This document shows, one piece after another, positions 1-6,266 of a stretch of 7,119 nucleotides of DNA. The translations under genes and the position numbers were made by a program. The notes below the pieces were generated by a model. It saw only the letters and a list, made by a program, of their open reading frames with translations, did not search any database and was not told the DNA's origin. The first letter of the stretch is position 1. The number at the start of each line of letters is the position of its first letter. This DNA is from Candidatus Bathyarchaeota archaeon RBG_13_60_20 (GTDB taxonomy: Archaea; Thermoproteota; Bathyarchaeia; TCS64), in NCBI GenBank assembly GCA_001775965.1, contig MEZG01000052.1, forward strand, positions 1 to 7,119, read 5' to 3'.

Positions 1-424
1 GTGATATCCCTTCGATTAATTCAGTCTCTATCTGTTTCAACAGGTTACGTGAAGCATTCAACTCTCTACTTTCGAGCATAGTCACGTATTCTTTCAGTTT
101 TTCAGCTAAAAAATAATACTCATCGAAGGGTCTAGCTTCGAAAACTCCAATATAACTCAGTAAAACTATAGTGAATATACTTGAAATCACATTACCGCGG
201 GCCTGTGCTAATGAACGGCTAAATGAACCTCTACTCACCTTATTACCTCTAAAAAACGTTTTTTGGCTAAAAGAAATCTTATCATCTGATATTACGTCTG
301 TTAATAAGTCAATTACAAGTGTTTCGAACTGTACTCTCGTTAAATTACTGTTTTTTAATAACAAGTCAGCAATTGGGTCTTGAAAAGTTTTTTGTATAAT
401 ATTCTGGTATCCTTCTAATGCCAT
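1..424 (-). CDS. Conserved-looking archaeal protein of unknown function (3' end cut by window edge)
   Basis: The minus strand is open from an ATG at 424 to the window edge, giving 141 codons with no stop. The protein starts MALEGYQNIIQKTFQDPIAD. It looks soluble and largely helical. Residues 29-50 are acidic and hydrophobic (RVQFETLVIDLLTD). Residues 62-79 form a basic stretch (KVSRGSFSRSLAQARGN) that could be a helix-turn-helix-like segment. Residues 79-95 are strongly hydrophobic (VISSIFTIVLLSYIGVF), a buried helix or possibly a membrane segment. From about 101 a charged, coiled-coil-like helix runs to the edge. A Shine-Dalgarno-like GAGGT lies 9 nt before the ATG, which supports this start. 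I recall similar MALEGYQ...VSRGSFNR...QAR proteins in TACK archaea, but I cannot name a family or function. The gene is much richer in A+T than the plus-strand genes to its right. A plus-strand 70-codon frame at 171-383 is its shadow. Confidence 0.8.
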   Translation of the reverse strand, partial: MALEGYQNIIQKTFQDPIADLLLKNSNLTRVQFETLVIDLLTDVISDDKISFSQKTFFRGNKVSRGSFSRSLAQARGNVISSIFTIVLLSYIGVFEARPFDEYYFLAEKLKEYVTMLESRELNASRNLLKQIETELIEGIS

Positions 425-433
425 ATCAATATA

Positions 434-438
434 ACCTC
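434..438 (-). promoter_or_regulatory. Ribosome binding site of the minus-strand gene
   Basis: On the minus strand the bases read GTGAGGT, whose GAGGT core matches the archaeal anti-Shine-Dalgarno sequence. It lies 9 nt before the ATG at 424. It decides this start and shows that the transcript has a leader. Confidence 0.55.
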
Positions 439-510
439 ACAATTAATATCAGGGTCATGAGATATAACGTTGTCTACAATATTGTATACCAATATAATAG
501 ATCTCAAATA

Positions 511-520
511 GATATTTATA
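511..520 (-). promoter_or_regulatory. Putative TATA box (with BRE) for the minus-strand gene
   Basis: Read on the minus strand this is TATAAATATC, preceded by purine-rich GGGGAAGC, which resembles an archaeal TFB-recognition element. With the usual spacing of about 26 bp, transcription would start near 489. That leaves a leader of about 65 nt, consistent with the Shine-Dalgarno site seen before the ATG. The surroundings are AT-rich, so chance matches are likely and the call is moderate. Confidence 0.4.
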
Positions 521-550
521 GCTTCCCCTACAGTAAAACGTTGACAAATT

Positions 551-571
551 ATTTAAAAAACGTTTAAAAAA
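551..571. repeat. Direct repeat of an A6 tract in helical phase
   Basis: TTTAAAAAA occurs at 552-560 and again at 563-571, exactly 11 bp apart, with ACGT between the two A tracts. Shorter A runs follow at 587-590 and 600-603. A6 tracts spaced by one helical turn bend DNA. This block lies between the two putative divergent promoters, in the most AT-rich stretch of the window (7 G+C in the 60 bases 541-600). A regulatory or architectural role is inference. Confidence 0.4.
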
Positions 572-615
572 TAAATATTAATTAACAAAATTAAGCAATA
601 AAAGGGGTGGAAGTG

Positions 616-622
616 TTTATTA
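616..622 (+). promoter_or_regulatory. Putative TATA box for nadE
   Basis: TTTATTA, preceded by purine-rich GGAAGTG (BRE-like), is centred about 28 bp before the nadE ATG. The usual archaeal spacing would put the transcription start at or within a few bases of the ATG, implying a leaderless mRNA. No Shine-Dalgarno sequence lies close to the ATG, which fits: the only G-rich run (604-610) is 36 nt away. Confidence 0.5.
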
Positions 623-646
623 CACCTTAGCTCGCGTCATCTAAAC

Positions 647-1441
647 ATGGTTTCAGCCAATGACCTTGAGATAAACACTGAAGAAATTGAGTTGAAAATC
701 ACTGAATTCATCGCTGAAAACGTAGAGAAGGCGGGCTTGAAAGGAGCTGTGGTAGCCGTGAGCGGCGGAATAGACTCTGCCGTCGCACTAGCGCTGACAG
801 TTAAGGCCCTTGGACGCGAAAAAGTGACGGCTATCACCCTTCCGGACTGTGACGCCACCCCCGAGTGTGATATCATGGATGTGATGCAACACTGTGTGAG
901 CCTCGGCGTCACGTGTAACACGCTGGACATCACGCCGATATTACATGTGATGCGCGGTACATTACCCCACTATAACGCCACGGACCGTGTGCCCAGCGGA
1001 AACGTAAAGTCCAGGGTAAGGATGATCGTGGCCTACCACTACGCCAACAGGCTAAACAGGATGGTTATGGGCACCTCCAACAAGACCGAGCTCCTGACCG
1101 GGTTCTTCACCAAACACGGCGACGGCGGCGTGGACATCATGCCCCTCGCCGACCTATATAAAACCCAGATTAGGCAGCTTGCCAGGCACCTGAACGTGCC
1201 AGAGAACATCGTGACTAAGCCTCCATCGCCGGGCTTCTTCCCCGGGCAGACCGACGAGGGGGAGCTGGGTATAGACTACGCGACTTTGGATCTCGTTCTC
1301 TACAGCCTGGACAAGGGCGTGGACGCAAGAAAAATATCCGAAGACCTAAAGATTACGTTGAGACAGGTGGAAGCCATCCAGACGAGGATAAAGGCAAACG
1401 AACATAAACGGCGGCCTCCACTAATCTTAAGACTAACCTAG
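647..1441 (+). CDS. nadE: NH3-dependent NAD+ synthetase
   Basis: NadE makes the last step of NAD+ synthesis in the cytosol: nicotinic acid adenine dinucleotide + NH3 + ATP gives NAD+, AMP and PPi. The 264-residue protein has the length of the stand-alone ammonia-dependent form, with no glutaminase domain. Visible family signatures are the ATP-pyrophosphatase P-loop SGGIDS (39-44), GNVKSRVRM (118-126), GTSNKTE (142-148), GDGGVDI (158-164), PPSPGFFPGQTDEGELG (192-208) and the C-terminal HKRRPP (253-258). The ATG is chosen because no Shine-Dalgarno site is needed: a TATA-like element sits about 28 bp upstream, consistent with leaderless translation. The first 25 codons are AT-rich (about 33% G+C) and the rest is about 60%. 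Four cysteines cluster at 68, 74, 83 and 90. It probably heads a transcript with elf1 (30 bp gap) and the GGGP synthase. Identification is secure. Confidence 0.95.
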   Translation: MVSANDLEINTEEIELKITEFIAENVEKAGLKGAVVAVSGGIDSAVALALTVKALGREKVTAITLPDCDATPECDIMDVMQHCVSLGVTCNTLDITPILHVMRGTLPHYNATDRVPSGNVKSRVRMIVAYHYANRLNRMVMGTSNKTELLTGFFTKHGDGGVDIMPLADLYKTQIRQLARHLNVPENIVTKPPSPGFFPGQTDEGELGIDYATLDLVLYSLDKGVDARKISEDLKITLRQVEAIQTRIKANEHKRRPPLILRLT

Positions 1442-1471
1442 AAGCACTCCTATTCGAAAAGAGGGAGAGAC

Positions 1472-1720
1472 ATGGGACGTAAAAGACAGAAAGTAGTGAA
1501 GATCATAAAGAAAAAGCTGCCAGACCAGTACCTTTGTCCTAACTGCGGCATGAACACCGTTGGCATCGTACTCCACCCGAACGAGGGCCTCGCCAGAATC
1601 ATCTGCAGCAACTGCTCCCTCAAACAACAGTTCCCGGTCCCAGAGAACACGGGCCCCGTGGACGCCTACTGCATCTTCGTAGACAAGTACTATGGCGCTC
1701 AGGAGCCCCCCAAACAATGA
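1472..1720 (+). CDS. elf1: Elf1-like zinc-ribbon transcription elongation factor
   Basis: This 82-residue protein matches the archaeal relatives of eukaryotic Elf1 (Elof1), a small factor that binds elongating RNA polymerase. The pattern is typical: a basic N-terminus beginning MGRKRQKVVKIIKKKLP (residues 1-17), then a zinc ribbon with C22-x2-C25 and C45-x2-C48, then the conserved acidic/aromatic tail with VDAYCIFVDKYY (63-74). Function as an elongation factor is taken from the family; the sequence itself shows the fold signature. The purine-rich GAGGGA at 1461-1466 lies 5 nt before the ATG and acts as a likely ribosome binding site. The TGA stop overlaps the ATG of the next gene by 4 bp (ATGA), so the two are probably translationally coupled. 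A generic zinc-ribbon protein is the alternative, but the flanking motifs fit Elf1 better. Confidence 0.88.
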   Translation: MGRKRQKVVKIIKKKLPDQYLCPNCGMNTVGIVLHPNEGLARIICSNCSLKQQFPVPENTGPVDAYCIFVDKYYGAQEPPKQ

Positions 1721-2469
1721 CGGGTAAAGTGGAGAAGCACCTACTCAAAAAGATCAGAGAAGACGGATGTATTCACATCACGCTCGTCGACCCGGATAAG
1801 AGCCTTGGATGCGACTGCGCGACGATATCCCGTGAGGCCGAGAAAGGCGGCACGGCAGCCATAATGGTAGGTGGCTCGACCCTGGCTGCCAAGGAGGACC
1901 TCGACGCCGCCGTACAGGAGATCAAGGAGAAGGTAAAGGCTCCCGTGATCCTTTTCCCCAACGGTCCCATGGGGGTTAGCCGGTACGCTGACGCAATCTG
2001 GTTCATGAGCCTCCTGAACAGCCAGAACACTTACTACATTATAGACGCCCACGTGATAAGCGCCCCCCTCGTGAAACGGTACGGCCTCGAGGCCCTACCC
2101 ATGGGCTACATCATAGTGGGGGAGGGGTGCGTCGCCGGCTACATAGGCCAGGCCAGGCCCATCAGCTACAGGCACCCCGAGCTGGCAGTAGGATACGGCC
2201 TCGCCGCCGAGACCCTTGGAATGAGGTTCGTATACCTTGAGGCGGGATCCGGAGCCAGAGACCCCGTGCCGCCCCTCATGGTGAGCACCGTTAAGAAGCA
2301 CCTGGGCGTACCGCTCATCGTCGGCGGAGGCATCAGGAACCCTGAGGCAGCAGCCGCGGCCAGCAACGCGGGCGCTGACATAATAGTGACGGGCACCCTG
2401 GTCGAGGAGGACAGCCGAGTCAAGGAAAAGATAGGCGCCATCGTCGAAGCCATAAAGAGGAAACCGTGA
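1717..2469 (+). CDS. Geranylgeranylglyceryl phosphate synthase (GGGP synthase)
   Basis: This prenyltransferase makes the first ether bond of archaeal membrane lipids, joining geranylgeranyl diphosphate to the sn-3 hydroxyl of glycerol-1-phosphate (Mg2+-dependent). The 250-residue protein is a complete TIM barrel of the PcrB/GGGPS family. Diagnostic motifs are LVDPDK (23-28), MVGGST (50-55), FPNGP (80-84), FMSLLNS (96-102), the loop GYIIVGEGCVAGYIG (130-144), YLEAGSGA (173-180), VGGGIRNPE (202-210) and GADIIVTGT (219-227). The last ones are the phosphate-binding end of the barrel. Length and the FMSLLNS / GEGCVAGYIG segments resemble group II enzymes rather than bacterial heptaprenyl PcrB; that subgroup call is from memory. 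The start ATG overlaps the elf1 stop, with AGGAG at 1701-1705 as a likely ribosome site inside elf1. Enzyme identity is firm. Confidence 0.95.
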   Translation: MTGKVEKHLLKKIREDGCIHITLVDPDKSLGCDCATISREAEKGGTAAIMVGGSTLAAKEDLDAAVQEIKEKVKAPVILFPNGPMGVSRYADAIWFMSLLNSQNTYYIIDAHVISAPLVKRYGLEALPMGYIIVGEGCVAGYIGQARPISYRHPELAVGYGLAAETLGMRFVYLEAGSGARDPVPPLMVSTVKKHLGVPLIVGGGIRNPEAAAAASNAGADIIVTGTLVEEDSRVKEKIGAIVEAIKRKP

Positions 2470-2477
2470 TACCGGGT

Positions 2478-2490
2478 CCGCTCTAAGCGG
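2478..2490. other. Small inverted repeat after the GGGP synthase gene
   Basis: CCGCT (2478-2482) and AGCGG (2486-2490) form a 5-bp stem with a 3-nt loop, 8 bp after the GGGP synthase stop. No T run follows, so it does not look like a standard archaeal terminator. The 93-bp gap (2470-2562) is otherwise plain, apart from a tandem AGGTAA pair near 2495 and a TATA-like element at 2523. Confidence 0.2.
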
Positions 2491-2522
2491 CTCAGGTAAA
2501 GGTAAAGAGGCTGCTCAACCAG

Positions 2523-2529
2523 TATTATT
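2523..2529 (+). promoter_or_regulatory. Possible TATA element for polC
   Basis: TATTATT is the only AT-rich heptamer in the otherwise GC-rich gap between the GGGP synthase and polC. Its centre is 37 bp before the TTG start, which would place transcription start around 2552 and leave a very short leader. No clear BRE is visible, so this is a weak call. Read-through from the upstream genes is the alternative. Confidence 0.3.
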
Positions 2530-2562
2530 CCTTGATAAGGGCCAGCAGGGTAGAGCGGTGAA

Positions 2563-5500
2563 TTGATCGAAGTCAAGATGCCCCCAGCCTACAGAAAGTA
2601 CTTCGCAGAGCTAGAGGGCAGGCTGAACAGGTTGTACGAGGTCGCCAAGGTGGCCCGGAGCAAGGGCCTGGACGCCACCCTGCATCCGGAGCCCGAGATA
2701 ACGATGGACATCGCGGACCGCATTGAGAAGCTCATCGGGCCCAAGGGCATCACCCAGCGGATGCGGGAGCTGGAGGGCATGAACCGCCAGGAGATGAGCT
2801 TCAAGATAGCCCAGGAGATAGCCCTGGGCAGGTTCGGCTCCATGGAGAGGGAGAGGGCCGCGGATCAGGCCATAAGGACGGCCCTCGCCATCATGACCGA
2901 GGGCGTAACCATAGCCCCAATCGAGGGCATACCCAAGATCGTCATAAAGCAGAACTCGGACCGCACCGAGTTCCTCAGCGTCTACTTCGCGGGCCCGATA
3001 AGGCCGGCGGGCGGCACGGCCCAGGCCCTGACCCTCGTCATCGCCGACATGGTGCGCAGGTCCCTCGGGCTTGAACGCTACCAGCCCAGCGAGGACGCCG
3101 TCAACAGGTTCATCGAGGAGGTGCGCATCTACGAGCGCAACGTCAGGCGGTTCCAGTACCACGTCACCGACGAGGACCTGGAGCTAGCCCTGAAGAACCT
3201 CCCCGTGGAGGCCACGGGCGTCTCCACGGACCCCTTCGAGGCGTCCAACTACAGGGACGTGCCCGGCATAGAGACCAACAGGCTCAGAGGCGGGGCCCTG
3301 ATAGTTGTCGTAGACGGCGTTGTCGGTAGGGCGCGTAAGTTGTGCGGCGTCTGCGACAGCATCGGCATTGAAGGATGGGAGTGGCTTAACAAGCTGGGTA
3401 GGAAGCCCGGCAACGGAGACGAGGAGAACAAGAAGCCCACCGCCGCGTTCATGGAGGAGATCATCGTGGGCCGCCCCGTCTTCAGCTTCCCCAACACCCC
3501 GGGCGGCTTCAGGCTCAGGTACGGGCGGGCCCGCACCACCGGGCTCGCCGCGTGCGGGGTCCACCCAGCTACAATGCTGACTCTGAACGGCTTCATGACC
3601 ACTGGGCTCCAGCTGAGGATTGAGCTTCCCGGCAAGTCGGCGGCCGTCTGCCCCGTGGACAGCGTGGAGCCGCCCGTCGTGCGTCTCAAGGACGGCAGCG
3701 TCGTCAGGGTGAGCGACGAGGAGACGGCCCGCAGGGTCTACGACCAAGTGGACAGGATACTGTTCAACGGGGACATACTCATCAACGCGGGCGACTTCAT
3801 CCAGTTCAACCACCCTCTGCTCCCGGCCGGATACGACGAGGACCAGTGGCGTTACGACGGGGAGTACGCGCTTAGGGCCGTGGGGGACAAACCCGCGGAG
3901 GAGCTGACCGGGATCAGCGAGGAGCGGATACGGGGACTGATGAGCGCCCCCTTCGGGGCCCCGACGCCAGAGGAGGCCCTGGCACTGACGCGGATCGACG
4001 CGCCCCTCCACCCTAGGTACACGTACGACTGGTCGAAGGTGTCCATGGACCAGCTGCTGAGCCTCAGGAACAGGCTGGCCGAGGGCTGGGCGGAACAGGA
4101 GATACGGCTCGGCCCCGAGGACAAGGGGACGCTGGAGATCCTCCTGGTGCCCCACGGGGTTAAGGACGGCATGGTGGTTTTAGACGAGGCCGCGCCCATT
4201 CTCGAAAGGTGCCTAGCATTAGGTTCGCGCTACGTGGAGGCGAAGGAGACGGAGCCCCTCGCCCAGGTGAACGTTTGGGCGGGGTTCAGGGTCAAGGAGA
4301 AGGCGTACGTCTACGTGGGGGCCCGCATGGGCCGTCCCGAGAAGGCCAAGGAGAGGAAGATGAACCCCTACGTCCACGGCCTGTTCCCGGTGGGCAACGC
4401 GGGGGGCCCCCAGAGGGACATCACCAGGGCCAGGAAGGGCGAGAAGGTCCGCGTGGAACTCGTCCAGAGGGAGTGCCCCGCGTGCGGCTACTACTCCACA
4501 ACTCCTCTCTGCGAGAACTGCGAGGGCCTCACTATCGCCGTCAAGAAGTGCCCCAGGTGCAGGAGACCCGTAGAGGGCGACAGGTGCCCAGCCTGCAACG
4601 TGGAGCCCGTGGAGTACGAGTGGCTTGAGCTGGACCTCCGTGAAGAGCTGGATAAGGCGCGCAGACACGTAGGCGGCAGTATCCCCGAAAGGATAAAATG
4701 CGTAAAAAGGCTGATGAACGAGGCAAGGGTGCCGGAGCACCTGGGCAAGGCCATACTAAGGGCCCGGTACGACCTCAGCGTATTCAAGGACGGCACCCTC
4801 CGCTTCGACCTCACGGACATACCGCTGACCCACTTCAAGCCCTCGGAGGTGGGCGTCCCCGTAGGGAGGCTCAGGGAGCTAGGGTACACACACGACATCG
4901 AGGGGGAGCCCCTTGAGAGGCCGGACCAGATGCTGGAGCTCATGGTCCAGGACATAGTGCTCCCCGAAGATTGCGGGGACTACCTGGTCAAGGCGGCCCG
5001 GTTCCTGGACGACGAGCTCCGCGACCTCTACAAGCTGGAGCCCTATTACAGCGTGGAGAATAGGGATCAGCTCGTAGGCCATATAGTAGTGGGGCTGGCG
5101 CCCCACACGTCGGCCTCCATCGTCGGCCGCCTAGTAGGGTGGAGCAAGGTGAGGAACTGCTACGCGCACCCGTACTGGCACGCGGCCAAGCGGAGGAACT
5201 GCGACGGCGACGAGGACGCAGTCATGTTGGCGCTGGACCCGCTGCTGAACTTCTCGAAGGCTTACCTACCGAAGCAGAGCGGCGGCCTCATGGACGCGCC
5301 CCTCTTCATAATCCCCAACCTAATCCCCGAGGAGGTGGACAAGGAGAGCCACAACGTGGACGTGGTGGGCAGGTACCCGCCGGAGTTCTACGATATGGCC
5401 ATGAGGGGCGCCAAGCCCGGGGACTTCGAGGGCCTCGTGGACACCCTCGGCGGCAGGCTGGGCACCCAGGCCCAGTACGCAGGCTTCAGCTACACCAAGG

Positions 5501-5985
5501 AGTGCAGCGACATCAACCTGGGCAGCCACCACGGCGCCTACAACACGCTGCAGACCATGCTGGACAAGCTGGATAGCCAGATGGACCTCACCCGGAAGCT
5601 CCGAGCCGTGGACGGCCAGACCGTGGCGCTCAAGATACTGAACAGCCACTTCATGAAGGACATCGTGGGCAACCTACGCGCCTTCACCAAGCAGGGGTTC
5701 AGGTGCGGAAAGTGCAACAAGAAGTTCAGGAGGCCCCCGCTGAGGGGCATGTGCGACAGGTGCGGCGGCCAGATCCAGATGACGGTCCACAGGGGAGGCA
5801 TCGAGAAGTACCTTGAGCCCGCCGCCCGCTTAGTGGACAAGTACAACCTGGGCGACTACTACACCGACCGCTTAGAGCTCGTGAGGGAGGAGCTGGACAG
5901 CATCTTCGCAGCCGAGAAGCCGCAGGTGGAGGCCCACCACCAGTTCAACCTCACGGACTTCATGAAGCCCAGGGAGAGGAGGTAA
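2563..5985 (+). CDS. polC: Archaeal DNA polymerase D (family D) large subunit DP2
   Basis: DP2 is the catalytic subunit of the replicative polymerase PolD; it pairs with the DP1 exonuclease subunit, which is not in this window. The 1140-residue protein is colinear with euryarchaeal DP2. Landmarks are GIEGWEW (268-274), PGGFRLRYGRAR (313-324), two zinc ribbons with C638/C641/C650/C653 and C663/C666/C675/C678, GLAPHTSA (844-851), and the double-psi-barrel active site NCDGDED (879-885). D881 and D883 of that site match the catalytic aspartates D956/D958 of the Pyrococcus abyssi enzyme. A last zinc site (C1048/C1051/C1064/C1067) follows, then a PCNA-binding PIP box QFNLTDFM (1127-1134). No intein interrupts it, although this site hosts inteins in other archaea. 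The start is uncertain: TTG at 2563 or ATG at 2578. An in-frame TAG at 2551 rules out anything longer, and the GGTGA at 2557-2561 suits neither well. Confidence 0.97.
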   Translation: MIEVKMPPAYRKYFAELEGRLNRLYEVAKVARSKGLDATLHPEPEITMDIADRIEKLIGPKGITQRMRELEGMNRQEMSFKIAQEIALGRFGSMERERAADQAIRTALAIMTEGVTIAPIEGIPKIVIKQNSDRTEFLSVYFAGPIRPAGGTAQALTLVIADMVRRSLGLERYQPSEDAVNRFIEEVRIYERNVRRFQYHVTDEDLELALKNLPVEATGVSTDPFEASNYRDVPGIETNRLRGGALIVVVDGVVGRARKLCGVCDSIGIEGWEWLNKLGRKPGNGDEENKKPTAAFMEEIIVGRPVFSFPNTPGGFRLRYGRARTTGLAACGVHPATMLTLNGFMTTGLQLRIELPGKSAAVCPVDSVEPPVVRLKDGSVVRVSDEETARRVYDQVDRILFNGDILINAGDFIQFNHPLLPAGYDEDQWRYDGEYALRAVGDKPAEELTGISEERIRGLMSAPFGAPTPEEALALTRIDAPLHPRYTYDWSKVSMDQLLSLRNRLAEGWAEQEIRLGPEDKGTLEILLVPHGVKDGMVVLDEAAPILERCLALGSRYVEAKETEPLAQVNVWAGFRVKEKAYVYVGARMGRPEKAKERKMNPYVHGLFPVGNAGGPQRDITRARKGEKVRVELVQRECPACGYYSTTPLCENCEGLTIAVKKCPRCRRPVEGDRCPACNVEPVEYEWLELDLREELDKARRHVGGSIPERIKCVKRLMNEARVPEHLGKAILRARYDLSVFKDGTLRFDLTDIPLTHFKPSEVGVPVGRLRELGYTHDIEGEPLERPDQMLELMVQDIVLPEDCGDYLVKAARFLDDELRDLYKLEPYYSVENRDQLVGHIVVGLAPHTSASIVGRLVGWSKVRNCYAHPYWHAAKRRNCDGDEDAVMLALDPLLNFSKAYLPKQSGGLMDAPLFIIPNLIPEEVDKESHNVDVVGRYPPEFYDMAMRGAKPGDFEGLVDTLGGRLGTQAQYAGFSYTKECSDINLGSHHGAYNTLQTMLDKLDSQMDLTRKLRAVDGQTVALKILNSHFMKDIVGNLRAFTKQGFRCGKCNKKFRRPPLRGMCDRCGGQIQMTVHRGGIEKYLEPAARLVDKYNLGDYYTDRLELVREELDSIFAAEKPQVEAHHQFNLTDFMKPRERR

Positions 5986-5993
5986 GAAAACCC

Positions 5994-6000
5994 TTATTAC
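5994..6000 (+). promoter_or_regulatory. Putative TATA element for secG
   Basis: TTATTAC follows an A/C-rich GAAAACCC just after the polC stop. It is centred 34 bp before the ATG at 6031 that I prefer for Sec61-beta, leaving a leader of roughly 0-10 nt. The same heptamer occurs before nadE (617-623). Confidence 0.4.
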
Positions 6001-6030
6001 TCATGCCCCGTGTACCCTTTGCGAGCAACT

Positions 6031-6204
6031 ATGAGTAAAAGAAAAAAGCAGAGCGGCACAGGGATGCCTCAGAGCAGCGCGGGTCTCATGAGGTTCTTCC
6101 AGGACGAGACCAACGGGGTTAAGATACCGCCCGAGTTCGTGATCGGCGCGTCGGTGGTGCTCATAGCTGCTGTTGTGCTGGCGAAGATATTCGTCCCGCT
6201 TTAG
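6031..6204 (+). CDS. secG: Protein translocase Sec61-beta / SecG-type subunit
   Basis: This small tail-anchored membrane protein is the beta subunit of the SecY-SecE-Sec61beta channel, which moves proteins across the cytoplasmic membrane. The 57-residue product begins MSKRKKQSGTGMPQSSAGLM and then reads RFFQDETNGVKIPPEFVIGA. It has the archaeal family pattern: a basic, glycine/serine-rich N-terminus, the SAGLMRFF motif (16-23), an acidic patch, then one transmembrane helix at about 36-55 that ends the protein. Length is normal for archaeal Sec61-beta (about 50-60). A longer reading from GTG at 6010 adds MYPLRAT; I reject it because homologues begin near the basic MSKRKK and the likely promoter at 5994 would put that GTG upstream of the transcript start. 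It stands alone between polC (45 bp gap) and alba (62 bp gap); partners SecY and SecE are not in the window. Confidence 0.9.
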   Translation: MSKRKKQSGTGMPQSSAGLMRFFQDETNGVKIPPEFVIGASVVLIAAVVLAKIFVPL

Positions 6205-6219
6205 GCGGGCTCCGCGTAG

Positions 6220-6226
6220 CTATTAC
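6220..6226 (+). promoter_or_regulatory. Possible TATA element for alba
   Basis: CTATTAC is the AT-richest point in the 62-bp gap before alba, centred 44 bp before the GTG start. Transcription from about 6249 would leave a leader of about 18 nt, which would include the Shine-Dalgarno-like GGGGTG at 6254-6259. Weak on its own; it resembles the elements before nadE and secG. Confidence 0.3.
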
Positions 6227-6253
6227 GCCGTCAACATTCAACGCTTGTGCCTC

Positions 6254-6259
6254 GGGGTG
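6254..6259 (+). promoter_or_regulatory. Ribosome binding site deciding the alba GTG start
   Basis: GGGGTG can pair with the archaeal anti-Shine-Dalgarno sequence (one G-U pair) and ends 7 nt before GTG 6267. No other in-frame start codon occurs back to about 6231, so it supports GTG as the true start. Confidence 0.5.
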
Positions 6260-6266
6260 CCTGAAG

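Noticed and set aside
171..383. Plus-strand 70-codon frame
   Set aside because: It is opposite the minus-strand gene, which has a longer frame, ribosome site, promoter and protein-like composition.
2467..2562. Possible C/D-box small RNA after the GGGP synthase
   Set aside because: GTGATAC only partly matches a C box and no CTGA D box is present in the gap.
3184..4155. 323-codon minus-strand frame inside polC
   Set aside because: GC-rich coding sequence leaves long antisense frames open. The translation is a Pro/Gly/His/Val-rich shadow with no motif.
4209..4628. Plus-strand 139-codon frame overlapping polC
   Set aside because: Out-of-frame shadow, Arg/Gly/Pro-rich, while the polC frame here carries conserved zinc ribbons.
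5197..5217. Possible intein at the DP2 active site
   Set aside because: Sequence is continuous through NCDGDED into the conserved AVMLALDPLLNFSK; there is no insertion.
5139..5576. Plus-strand 145-codon frame overlapping the polC active site
   Set aside because: Arg/Gly/Gln-rich shadow of the most conserved part of DP2.
6010..6030. Seven-residue N-terminal extension of Sec61-beta from GTG
   Set aside because: Homologues start near the basic MSKRKK, and the likely transcript start falls after this GTG.
6205..6215. GCGG-GCT-CCGC hairpin after secG as a terminator
   Set aside because: Only 4 bp of stem and no T run follows; trivial in GC-rich DNA.
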